Shown here one piece after another: positions 32,446 through 39,544 of a DNA stretch of 64,000 bases; the first letter of the stretch is position 1; every line of letters begins with the position of its first letter. Origin of the DNA: Actinomycetota bacterium (GTDB lineage Bacteria > Actinomycetota > Acidimicrobiia > Acidimicrobiales > Ilumatobacteraceae). The stretch lies in NCBI GenBank assembly GCA_016700055.1, contig CP064997.1, positions 1,674,001 through 1,738,000 on the forward strand, given 5' to 3'. The notes below the pieces were generated by a model. That model did not search any database and was not told where the DNA came from. It saw only the letters and a list, made by a program, of their open reading frames with translations. Made by a program: the position numbers and the translations under genes.

Positions 32446-33374
32446 TCGACGCCGTCGTCGGTGACGAGCACGGTGTGCTCGAACTGGGCCGTGCGCTTGC
32501 CGTCGGCGGTGACCGCGGTCCAGTCGTCGTCCCACATCCGGTGCTGCCACGTGCCGGCGGCGATCATCGGCTCGATCGTGAACGTCATCCCCGGGCGCAT
32601 GACCATGGTCGATCGCGCGTCGTAGTAGTGCAGCACTTGGATGTCGGTGTGGAACTGCTCGCCGATGCCGTGGCCGATGAACGCCCTCACGACGCCGTAG
32701 CGGTGTGCCTTGGCGTGAGTCTCGATCGCCTTGCCGATGTCGGCCAGCGGCCGGCCCGGGCGGACTGCCTCGATGCCGTACCACATGCACTCCTCGGTGA
32801 CCGCCACCAGCTTGCGGCTGGCGGGATCGACCTCGCCCACGAAGAAGGTGGCGTTCGTGTCGCCGTGCACCCCGTGCTTGTAGGCGGTGACGTCGATGTT
32901 GACGATGTCGCCTTCGAGCAGCACCCGGCTGTCGGGGATGCCGTGGCAGATCACCTCGTTGACAGAGGTGCAGATGCTCTTCGGATAGCCGTGGTAGTTG
33001 ACCGTGCTCGGGTAGGAGCCACGCTCGATGTAGAGCTGGTGCACGTAGCGATCGAGCTCGTCGGTGGTGATGCCCGGGCGGACGTACTCACCGGCCAGAC
33101 GCAACACCTCGGCCGCGATGCGCGACGTGTCGCGCATGCGCTCGATCACGTCCTCGGACTTCACCCGCGGCTCCGCCCAGCGGGCGACGACGCCGGAGTC
33201 GGCGTACGAAGGCCGCTCGATGCCCTCGGGCACCGCCAGCATCGGCGACACCACCCCGGGCAGCACGCGTCCCTCGGTCGGCTTGTGGCAGCGCTTGTAC
33301 TTGCGCCCGCTGCCGCACCAGCACGGTTCGTTCGCCTGGGGTAGCACTGCGGGGGGCGTCGGGGAGGCACGCAT
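32382..33374 (-). CDS. map: Methionine aminopeptidase type I with N-terminal SEC-C zinc motif
   Basis: 330 residues. SEC-C motif CWCGSGRKYKRCH is at about residues 18-30, as in MetAP1c/MapB-type enzymes that dock at the ribosome. The catalytic domain has YPKSICTSVNEVICHGIPD, the two metal Asp in VNIDVTAYKHGVHGDTNATF, His in FIGHGIGEQFHTD, Glu in FTIEPM and the final Glu in FEHTVLV. It removes initiator methionine. The last 21 residues (DVLTAGEGAVSPVAPWQRSGA, mostly outside the normal family end) are encoded by repeat copy 2. The start is ATG 33374. Confidence 0.96.
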   Translation of the reverse strand: MRASPTPPAVLPQANEPCWCGSGRKYKRCHKPTEGRVLPGVVSPMLAVPEGIERPSYADSGVVARWAEPRVKSEDVIERMRDTSRIAAEVLRLAGEYVRPGITTDELDRYVHQLYIERGSYPSTVNYHGYPKSICTSVNEVICHGIPDSRVLLEGDIVNIDVTAYKHGVHGDTNATFFVGEVDPASRKLVAVTEECMWYGIEAVRPGRPLADIGKAIETHAKAHRYGVVRAFIGHGIGEQFHTDIQVLHYYDARSTMVMRPGMTFTIEPMIAAGTWQHRMWDDDWTAVTADGKRTAQFEHTVLVTDDGVDVLTAGEGAVSPVAPWQRSGA

Positions 33375-33443
33375 GTGGCATCCAGGCTACGGCTCCCGAT
33401 GGGCCATTCGGCCCATTCATCGTCAAGGCGCGCCGGTCACAGA

Positions 33444-33523
33444 CTGCCGGCGCACACATACCTTGCGACCGGGCCAGGGAACCCGGTCGTCCCTCCGGCA
33501 GAGGGGGTCGCGATCGATCGACC
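33444..33523 (+). promoter_or_regulatory. Structured leader upstream of the Tad pilus operon
   Basis: In the 188-bp gap between map and the first pilus gene, CTGCCGG (33444-33450) pairs with CCGGCAG (33495-33501). Nested inside, CGACCGGG (33466-33473) pairs with CCCGGTCG (33482-33489) over an 8-base loop. A third hairpin GGTCG/CGACC (33506-33510, 33519-33523) follows. The asymmetric internal loop (CGCACACATACCTTG against TCCCT) is the kind of structure found in riboswitches or protein-binding leaders. The ribosome site GGAGGAGG lies at 33551-33558. I could not match it to a known class. Confidence 0.5.
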
Positions 33524-33562
33524 AGGGCGGGGACTCCCGTTCGCGGGCGGGGAGGAGGATGC

Positions 33563-34264
33563 GTGGCGGAGCATCTGTCGATCGGCGTGCTCGGGCGCAA
33601 TACCAGAAGCAGTCCTGCTGGCAGTACGACCAGCAGCAGGGCAAGCAGTAGTTCAAGAGGTGGGCCCGGCGCGGCGGCGCCGCGCCGCAAAGTGCGGCTA
33701 CCCGAGCTCGTCGTCGGCGTGCTCCTCGTCGCCGGCTCGGCGCTGGCTGCGGTCGTCTGGCAGCAGTCCGTCACCAGTGGACGTGGCGTCGTCGTGGCCG
33801 CGCGCGACGTGCCCCGTGGCGCGGTTGTGACCGCCGACGATCTCGCCATCGTCGAGGTGTCCGGCGGCCAGGAGGTGGAGCTGGTCGCGAGCAGCGATGC
33901 GGCGTCGTTGGTGGGCACGGTTGCCGTAGTTGATGTCGGCGTCGGCACGCCGTGGTCGCCGGCACTGGTCAGCGCCGTCGCCCCGCTGACCACGGGTGAC
34001 GGACTCGTCGCGGTGGCCCTCGCGCCCGGGGAGGTCCCGCCCGGACTGGTCGCGGGCGACTCGGTGCGTGTCGTCGTGGTGAGGGCCGACACCGGCGAGG
34101 CGCAGTCTCGAGCCGACCTGCGCCCGAGGGTGGCTGTGGTGTGGGACGTCATCGCGCCGGGAGAGCTCGGCAACGACACCGTGGTCACGCTGCGGCTGTC
34201 CCTCGACGAGGCGGCGCTCGTGGCGGCGGCGGAGGACGTGCGGCTGCTCGGGGTGGGGAGCTGA
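33563..34264 (+). CDS. SAF-domain pilus assembly protein, CpaB/RcpC-like
   Basis: 233 residues. A Ser/Arg-rich cytoplasmic start, one membrane helix (LPELVVGVLLVAGSALAAVVW, about 47-67), then a SAF domain (VVVAARDVPRGAVVTADDLA) and a beta-rich remainder (VALAPGEVPPGLVAGDSVRV). CpaB/RcpC proteins support the secretin or periplasmic part of Tad machines; in organisms without an outer membrane the role is unclear. The start is GTG 33563. An ATG at 33559 is in another frame. It is the first gene of the pilus operon. Confidence 0.82.
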   Translation: MAEHLSIGVLGRNTRSSPAGSTTSSRASSSSRGGPGAAAPRRKVRLPELVVGVLLVAGSALAAVVWQQSVTSGRGVVVAARDVPRGAVVTADDLAIVEVSGGQEVELVASSDAASLVGTVAVVDVGVGTPWSPALVSAVAPLTTGDGLVAVALAPGEVPPGLVAGDSVRVVVVRADTGEAQSRADLRPRVAVVWDVIAPGELGNDTVVTLRLSLDEAALVAAAEDVRLLGVGS

Positions 34265-34266
34265 AC

Positions 34267-34995
34267 ATGGTGCTCGTCGCTGTCGGCTCGATCGGTGGAT
34301 CACCCGGTGTGACGACGCTCTGCACCGCACTCGCCGCGCAGTGGCCGCGCGAGTGCGTCGTGGTCGAGGCCGACCCGGACGGGGGGCGCCTCGCGGCTCG
34401 GCTCGAGCTCGGCGTCAGGCCGGGGCTCACCGACCTCGGTGCCGCGTGCCGCAAGGGTGGTGAGGTCCCCGAGGATGCACTGTGGCGGTTCGCGCAGCGG
34501 AGTTCCGCCGGCGTGGTCGTCGTGCCGAGCCATCCCGGTGCCGATCAGGTGCAGGCACTCCTGCGCGGCGCGGCCGAACCGTTGGCGAACTGGTGCGTGA
34601 CGTGCCGGGCCCACGATGTGATCGCCGACGTCGGCCGCCTGCGGCCGGGTAGCCCGGCGGCCGCGATCGTTCGGGCGGCACACCGGCGGCTGGTGGTCGT
34701 ACGCGCCGAAGCCGAGGACGTGGTGGCGCTGGTCCACCGCCGCGAGCTGCTCACGGCACTCGGCGGCGTCGAGGTGGTGCTGGTGCGCGGTGCCTACGCA
34801 CCGCGTGAGGTGGCCGATGCACTCCCGTGGCCGGTGGTCGCCGCGATCGGAGCCGGGCGCGGCAGCGCCCGTGCCAGGCGGCGGGCGGTCCGGCGCCTCG
34901 CCGCCGATCTCGCCGCAGATATCGCCCCGGATGCCACCGCCGATCGTGGCGCGGATGCCGCCGAGGCGCGTGAACCTGCCGCGGCGGAGCGCTGA
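34267..34995 (+). CDS. TadZ/CpaE-like ParA-MinD-type protein with degenerate Walker A
   Basis: 242 residues. The N-terminal loop reads GSIGGSPGVTTLCTALAAQW, where ParA/MinD proteins have KGGxGK(T/S). Both the signature and the P-loop lysines are absent, as in atypical TadZ proteins. VVEADPDGGRLAARLEL follows as the A' region, then FVVPSHPG-like VVVVPSHPGADQVQ and the Walker B analogue DVIADVGRL. It probably localises the pilus apparatus without normal ATP hydrolysis. The start is ATG 34267, two bases after the CpaB stop. An Ala/Asp-rich tail ends it. Confidence 0.82.
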   Translation: MVLVAVGSIGGSPGVTTLCTALAAQWPRECVVVEADPDGGRLAARLELGVRPGLTDLGAACRKGGEVPEDALWRFAQRSSAGVVVVPSHPGADQVQALLRGAAEPLANWCVTCRAHDVIADVGRLRPGSPAAAIVRAAHRRLVVVRAEAEDVVALVHRRELLTALGGVEVVLVRGAYAPREVADALPWPVVAAIGAGRGSARARRRAVRRLAADLAADIAPDATADRGADAAEAREPAAAER

Positions 34996-36305
34996 TGGGT
35001 TCGCCGGCACTCGTCGAGCGTGTGGCCTCGACGGTGGCCGACGCGTTGGCGACCGAACGCGTGCGCCGACGCCGCTCCGGCCAACTCGGCCTCGCCACCG
35101 ACGACGAGCGCCAGCTCGCCCGCGCCGTGGCGGTGCGTGAGCTCGAGTCGCACGCGGCCGAGACGATCGCACTCGGGAAGGCTCCGCTCGAGTCGGCCGA
35201 CGAGCGCGACGTGATCGATTCGGTGCTTGCCGCGGTGCTCGGCCTCGGTCGCATCCAGCCGATGCTCGACGACGCGGACATCACCGACATCCACGTCCGG
35301 GGCACCGCCTCGGCCTGGGTGAAGCTGCGTGACGGGAGCCGCCGGGAGATGGAGCCCGTCGTGCGCAGCGACGACGAGCTGGTCCAGCTGGTGCGGCTCG
35401 TCGCGACGAGGCTCGGGCGCAGCGAGCGCCGCTTCGACACCGCCCACCCGGAGCTCAACCTGCAGCTTCCCGACGGCTCACGGCTCTTCGCGGCGATGGA
35501 GGTTTCGTCGCACCCGACGGTCGTCGTGCGCAAGCACCGTTTCGAGCTGTCGTCGCTCGAAGAGCTGGTCCGGCGCGAGATGGTCGATCCGCCACTGGCC
35601 TCGCTGCTCGCCGCCGCCGTCAAGGCGCGGCGGAACCTGATCGTCGCCGGTGGTACGGGCACCGGCAAGACGACGTTGCTGCGCGGGCTGATGAACGAGG
35701 TCCCCCGAGGGGAGCGGATCGTCACCATCGAGGACTCGTACGAGCTGGGCATCGAGCGCTTCGCCGACCTGCACCCGGACCACGACGCGTTGCAGGCCCG
35801 TCCTCCGAACACCGAGGGCAGGGGCGAGGTCCCGATCGCCGAGCTCGCCCGCATGGCGTTGCGGATGGACCCCGACCGGGTGATCGTCGGCGAGGTGAGG
35901 GGCGCCGAGGCGTTCTCGATGCTGATGGCGATGAGCCAGGGCAACGACGGGTCGATGTGCACGATGCACGCCGACTCCACCGCGTCGGTGTTTCCCAAGC
36001 TCGCGGCCTACGTGGCGATGGCGGGCACCGGCCTGCCGGTGGAGACGGTCAACCTGCTCGTCGCGAACGCCGTCCACTTCGTCGTCCACCTGGAGCAGGT
36101 CGACGGGCTGCGCCGGGTGACGAGCGTGCGCGAGGTGGTGGACTCCGACGGCGCCCGCATCGTGTCGAACGAGGTCGTGCGCCCGCACCCGGGAGGTGGG
36201 GCGATGCCGGGCTACCCGTTGCGCCAGGGCACGGTCGCCTTGCTGGAGCGCCACGGCTTCGATGCCGACGCCTTCGCCGACGCGCGGCGGTGGGGGCGTC
36301 GATGA
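34995..36305 (+). CDS. tadA: Tad pilus assembly ATPase TadA/CpaF
   Basis: 436-residue secretion ATPase of the TadA subfamily. It shows an N-terminal domain, then DITDIHVRG, Walker A AGGTGTGKTTLLRGLM, the Asp box IVTIEDSYELG, LARMALRMDPDRVIVGEVRG (Walker B and Glu) and the His box GNDGSMCTMHADS. It powers assembly of Flp-type pili at the cytoplasmic face. ATG 34995 shares its A with the stop of the gene before. Confidence 0.95.
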   Translation: MGSPALVERVASTVADALATERVRRRRSGQLGLATDDERQLARAVAVRELESHAAETIALGKAPLESADERDVIDSVLAAVLGLGRIQPMLDDADITDIHVRGTASAWVKLRDGSRREMEPVVRSDDELVQLVRLVATRLGRSERRFDTAHPELNLQLPDGSRLFAAMEVSSHPTVVVRKHRFELSSLEELVRREMVDPPLASLLAAAVKARRNLIVAGGTGTGKTTLLRGLMNEVPRGERIVTIEDSYELGIERFADLHPDHDALQARPPNTEGRGEVPIAELARMALRMDPDRVIVGEVRGAEAFSMLMAMSQGNDGSMCTMHADSTASVFPKLAAYVAMAGTGLPVETVNLLVANAVHFVVHLEQVDGLRRVTSVREVVDSDGARIVSNEVVRPHPGGGAMPGYPLRQGTVALLERHGFDADAFADARRWGRR

Positions 36306-37180
36306 GACCTCTTCTCGCTGCTTCGGTCGGGGGCTTGATCGGCATCGGTGCATTCGTTGCCTGGCTCGGGCTGGCGGGGCGACCGGTGCTCGGGACGCGA
36401 GCACGGGCTCTGTACTCCACCACCGCCCGGGTAGACCTGCTGCTCGCGCGATCCGCGGCAGCGCTGCTCGGCTTCATCCTCACCCTGTCGCTCACCGGCT
36501 GGCCGGTGGCCGCCGTAGCCGTCGGTGTGCTCGCGTGGAGCGTGCCGGCCGCGCTGCGCGCCGCAGGCCGTCACCGCCGCGAGCTGGCCGTCGTCGAGGC
36601 GATCGCCGGCTGGACAGAGCAGTTGCGCGACACGATCGCCGGCGCGGCCGGCCTGGAGCAGGCGATCGTCGCCACAGCGCCGCTGGCTCCGGCACCGCTG
36701 GCGGGTGCTGTCGGGTCGCTCGCCTCGCGCGTCGGGTACGAGCCCCTGCCGACGGCGCTGCGGCGTCTGGCCGACGACGTCGACCACCCCCTTGCCGACT
36801 TCGTCGTGGCCGCGCTGGTCGTCGCTTCCGAGCACCAGGCTCGGGACCTGGTCGGGCTGCTCGGCGAGTTGGCCACCGCCGCGCGCGACGACGCTTCGAT
36901 GCGCACCCGCGTCTGGGTCGGGCGCGCAAGGACGCGCAGCGCGGTGCGGATCATCGCGGTCGTCGTCGTCGTGTTCGTACTCGGGCTGATGGTGCTCGAC
37001 CGCGAGTACCTGGCGCCCTACGACGAACCTGCCGGCCAGGTGGTGCTGGCTGGGGTGCTCGCCACCTTCGCCGCGGCCTTCGTGCTTTTCGAGCGAGTGG
37101 GGAGGGTGGCGGTTCCCGAGCGCTTCGTGGTGGGCAGGCCCGAGCTCCGGGCGCAGGTGTCGACCGGAGTCGATCGATGA
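36302..37180 (+). CDS. tadB: Tad inner-membrane platform protein TadB-like (T2SSF domain)
   Basis: 292 residues. Membrane helices near residues 5-25 and 48-85, then the T2SSF-type helical domain (AIAGWTEQLRDTIAGAAGLEQAI, LRRLADDVDHPLADFVVAAL) and C-terminal helices IIAVVVVVFVLGLMVL and VVLAGVLATFAAAFVLF. Together with TadC it anchors the ATPase. ATGA overlap with tadA. Confidence 0.88.
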   Translation: MRPLLAASVGGLIGIGAFVAWLGLAGRPVLGTRARALYSTTARVDLLLARSAAALLGFILTLSLTGWPVAAVAVGVLAWSVPAALRAAGRHRRELAVVEAIAGWTEQLRDTIAGAAGLEQAIVATAPLAPAPLAGAVGSLASRVGYEPLPTALRRLADDVDHPLADFVVAALVVASEHQARDLVGLLGELATAARDDASMRTRVWVGRARTRSAVRIIAVVVVVFVLGLMVLDREYLAPYDEPAGQVVLAGVLATFAAAFVLFERVGRVAVPERFVVGRPELRAQVSTGVDR

Positions 37181-38049
37181 CCATGGCGCTGCTCGTCGGG
37201 ACCGCGATGGGCATCGGCCTCGCGCTCGTCGGGCGCGCGTTCTTCGGACCGGAGAGGCCCCTCGTCGCGCTCATCGCCGGCATCGAGCGGCCGCGTTTGG
37301 CCGCCTCGGAGTCGGTGTCGTCGTCACCGTGGCAGCGACTGGTGGGCAAGGTCGCCGGTGCCGGGTTGGGCAGGCGCGCCCATGACCTCGCCGTGCTCGA
37401 CCGCTCACCCGAGCGCCACGCGGTGGAGCGCCTGGGCGTAGCAGTCGTCTTCGGCACGCTGGTGCTGCTCGTCGCCGTAGCCGTCACTGCCGCCGGGGTG
37501 CACGGGGCCGCAGGCCCGGCGATCGTGGCTGCCCTGGTCGCGGTGCCGGTCGGATACTGGTTGCCGGAGCTGACGGTGCGCTCCCAGGCCGCGGCCCGCC
37601 GCCAGGCAGTGGTCACCTCGCTGTCGAGCTACCTCGACCTCGTCGCGGTGTTGCTCGCCGGCGGCACGGGTACGGAGACCGCGCTCACGGCGGCGGCCGA
37701 AGCGGGTGATTCGTGGACCTTCCAGCGCATCCGCGACGCGCTCACCGTCGCTCGCACCACTCGGCGTTCCCCGTGGCAAGGCCTCGCCGCGCTCGGCGAG
37801 GAGATCGCTGTCGACGAACTGGTCGAGATCGCCTCCACCGTGCAGCTCGCGGGCGAGCAAGGCGCGCGGGTGACCGCGACGCTCACCGCGAAGGCGTCGG
37901 CGATGCGAGCTGCCCAGCTCGCCCGCGCCGAGGCCGAGGCCAACGCCGCAACCGAGCAGATGAGCTTGCCGACGGTGATGTTGTTCCTCGGTTTTCTCGC
38001 GCTGCTCGGCTACCCGGCGATGCACCTCGTCCTCGAAGGCTTCGGATGA
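37177..38049 (+). CDS. tadC: Tad inner-membrane platform protein TadC-like (T2SSF domain)
   Basis: 290 residues. One N-terminal helix, two central helices (LGVAVVFGTLVLLVAVAVTA, then IVAALVAVPVGYWLPEL), a T2SSF domain with LSSYLDLVAVLLAGGTGTE and ALGEEIAVDELVEIASTVQL, and a C-terminal helix LPTVMLFLGFLALLGYPAM. ATGA overlap with tadB. Partner of TadB in the platform. Confidence 0.88.
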   Translation: MTMALLVGTAMGIGLALVGRAFFGPERPLVALIAGIERPRLAASESVSSSPWQRLVGKVAGAGLGRRAHDLAVLDRSPERHAVERLGVAVVFGTLVLLVAVAVTAAGVHGAAGPAIVAALVAVPVGYWLPELTVRSQAAARRQAVVTSLSSYLDLVAVLLAGGTGTETALTAAAEAGDSWTFQRIRDALTVARTTRRSPWQGLAALGEEIAVDELVEIASTVQLAGEQGARVTATLTAKASAMRAAQLARAEAEANAATEQMSLPTVMLFLGFLALLGYPAMHLVLEGFG

Positions 38050-38081
38050 CCCAACCAACACCTGATGACCGACCAACACCT
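38045..38081 (+). repeat. Tandem 18/19-bp repeat just upstream of the pilin gene
   Basis: GATGACCCAACCAACACCT (38045-38063, beginning in the last tadC codons) is followed directly by GATGACCGACCAACACCT (38064-38081). The pilin ribosome site AAGGAGAG comes right after. The duplication sets the 46-bp spacing between tadC and the pilin gene and may affect its separate expression. Confidence 0.65.
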
Positions 38082-38095
38082 AAGGAGAGAACCCG

Positions 38096-38290
38096 ATGAC
38101 GACGTTCCAGCAGCTCTGGCTCTACTACCGCATCCGGCTCGCGGCTTCGGCCGAGGCCGACCGCGACCGCGGTGAGATCAGCGCGACGACGGTCGTGCTG
38201 GCCGCGGCGCTGATCGCGCTCGCGATCGCGGTCGGCGTGATCATCACCAGCAAGGTCACCGACAAGGCGAACGACCTGGATCTCGGATGA
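38096..38290 (+). CDS. Small Flp/Tad pilin-like protein
   Basis: 64 residues: a charged leader (ASAEADRDRG), then a hydrophobic helix [20 protein letters not shown] and a short hydrophilic tail TSKVTDKANDLDLG. A prepilin-peptidase site after RG is plausible (RG/EISATT), giving a 38-residue mature pilin. No prepilin peptidase is in the window. AAGGAGAG precedes ATG 38096. Position after tadC fits the major pilin. Confidence 0.78.
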   Translation: MTTFQQLWLYYRIRLAASAEADRDRGEISATTVVLAAALIALAIAVGVIITSKVTDKANDLDLG

Positions 38291-38679
38291 GTCGCACCGT
38301 CGACGCGCCCACCGATCGGGGCGAGTCGACCACGCAGCTCGTGATCCTCGTGCCGGTCGTCATGCTGCTGCTGCTCCTCGCGGTGCAGGTGACGGTGTAC
38401 TTCCACGCCGCCCACGTCGCCGCGGCGGGGGCGGGCGAGGGCGCGAGCGTCGGCTCGACGGTGCAGGGGACGCCGGCCGCGGCCGCCGACTCCGCGCGCC
38501 GTCTCGTCGACGAACTCGGCGGAGAGCTGGCCTCCTCACCCGAGGCCTTCGTCGACGCGTCGGTGGTGAGCGTGACGGTGGAGGTGCGGGTACCTCGCAT
38601 CGTGCCGTTCTTCCCGACCTCGGTGGGCCGCACGGCCCGCGAACCGAAGGAGCGCTTCACGACGGAGGCCGAGCGGTGA
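38287..38679 (+). CDS. TadE-like pseudopilin
   Basis: 130 residues. DRGESTTQLVILVPVVMLLL is the TadE-type leader and membrane helix, followed by AVQVTVYFHAAHVAAAGAGE and a small extracytoplasmic domain (VDASVVSVTVEVRVPRIVP). Possible prepilin-like processing after RG. ATGA overlap with the pilin gene. Confidence 0.82.
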   Translation: MSRTVDAPTDRGESTTQLVILVPVVMLLLLLAVQVTVYFHAAHVAAAGAGEGASVGSTVQGTPAAAADSARRLVDELGGELASSPEAFVDASVVSVTVEVRVPRIVPFFPTSVGRTAREPKERFTTEAER

Positions 38680-39128
38680 CGACCTGCCGTTCCGCCGGCG
38701 CCCGCGCCCACATACGGACGTGGAAGTCGAAGAGATCGGACACGGGCAGTGTCAGCACCGAACTGGTACTGCTCGCTCCCGCCCTGGTGCTGATGGTGCT
38801 GTTGATCGTGCTCGCCGGACGTGCAGGACAGACGGTGGAGCAGGTCCGCCACGCTGCCGACCAGGGAGCGCGAGCCGCATCACTGGTGAGTCGCCCGGCG
38901 ATGGCCGCCGCCGCCCGCCGTGCGGCGCTCGACGACCTCGCGGCGAGCGGTGTGCCGTGCACTGGCGCGTCGGTCGTGACGACGGCGGGAGGGGCGTCGG
39001 CGCCGGCGGTCACCGTGACCGTCACCTGCCGGGTGCCGGTGGACGGTCTGGCTCCGCTGGCGGCCTCCGGTCAGGTGGTCACCGCGTCGTCCACCGAGGC
39101 GATCGATCGCTATCGAGGCGAGCCGTGA
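38676..39128 (+). CDS. TadE-like pseudopilin, second copy
   Basis: 150 residues. A basic N-terminus, then DTGSVSTELVLLAPALVLMV as leader and helix, GQTVEQVRHAADQGARAAS, and a domain with two cysteines (GVPCTGAS, TVTCRVPV). GTG 38676 overlaps the stop before it. A minor pilin or assembly protein of the Tad fibre. Confidence 0.82.
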   Translation: MTTCRSAGARAHIRTWKSKRSDTGSVSTELVLLAPALVLMVLLIVLAGRAGQTVEQVRHAADQGARAASLVSRPAMAAAARRAALDDLAASGVPCTGASVVTTAGGASAPAVTVTVTCRVPVDGLAPLAASGQVVTASSTEAIDRYRGEP

Positions 39129-39544
39129 CCGAGCGAGCCTCGCTTCACCCACGAGACGAGGGCACGGTGACCGCGTTCGTCGTCTGTCTCGTCGTCGCCT
39201 TCGTGTTGTGCGCCGCGCTCGCCGTCGACGGTGGGCGACTCGTCGCGTCCCGCATCGCTGCCGCCGATCACGCCGAGAACGCCGCGCGCGTCGGTGCCCA
39301 GGAGGTGTCCGGGCTGCGCTCGGGCGCGCGGATGCTCGACCCGGCACGGGCGCGCCGTGCCGTCGACCGGTACTTGGGGTCCCACGGGCTGGCGGGCGAC
39401 GTGGTCGTCTCCGCGACGACGGTGACGGTGACCGTGGTGATGGTGTTCCATCCGACGCTGCTCCGCCTGGCAGGCGTCGGCGAGCGCCGCGTCACCGCGA
39501 CGCGCTCCGCAGAGCCGTACTCCGACGCGGCGGGTGTCCCGTGA
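39125..39544 (+). CDS. TadG-like pilus protein (Rv3654c-like)
   Basis: 139 residues. DEGTVTAFVVCLVVAFVLCA is the membrane segment, followed by AVDGGRLVASRIAAADHAEN, the usual continuation in TadG/TadE-like actinobacterial proteins, and a C-terminal strand-rich end. GTG 39125 overlaps the previous stop (GTGA). Longer reading frames through this DNA begin in unrelated frames and are not real. Confidence 0.8.
   Translation: MTERASLHPRDEGTVTAFVVCLVVAFVLCAALAVDGGRLVASRIAAADHAENAARVGAQEVSGLRSGARMLDPARARRAVDRYLGSHGLAGDVVVSATTVTVTVVMVFHPTLLRLAGVGERRVTATRSAEPYSDAAGVP

Noticed and set aside
33559..33600. ATG 33559 as start of the first pilus gene
   Set aside because: It is in a different frame from the SAF-domain protein, which starts at GTG 33563.
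39208..39540. Extending the BTAD gene upstream to 39208
   Set aside because: That stretch is an out-of-frame reading of the TadG-like gene; GTG 39541 overlaps its stop exactly and begins a membrane helix.
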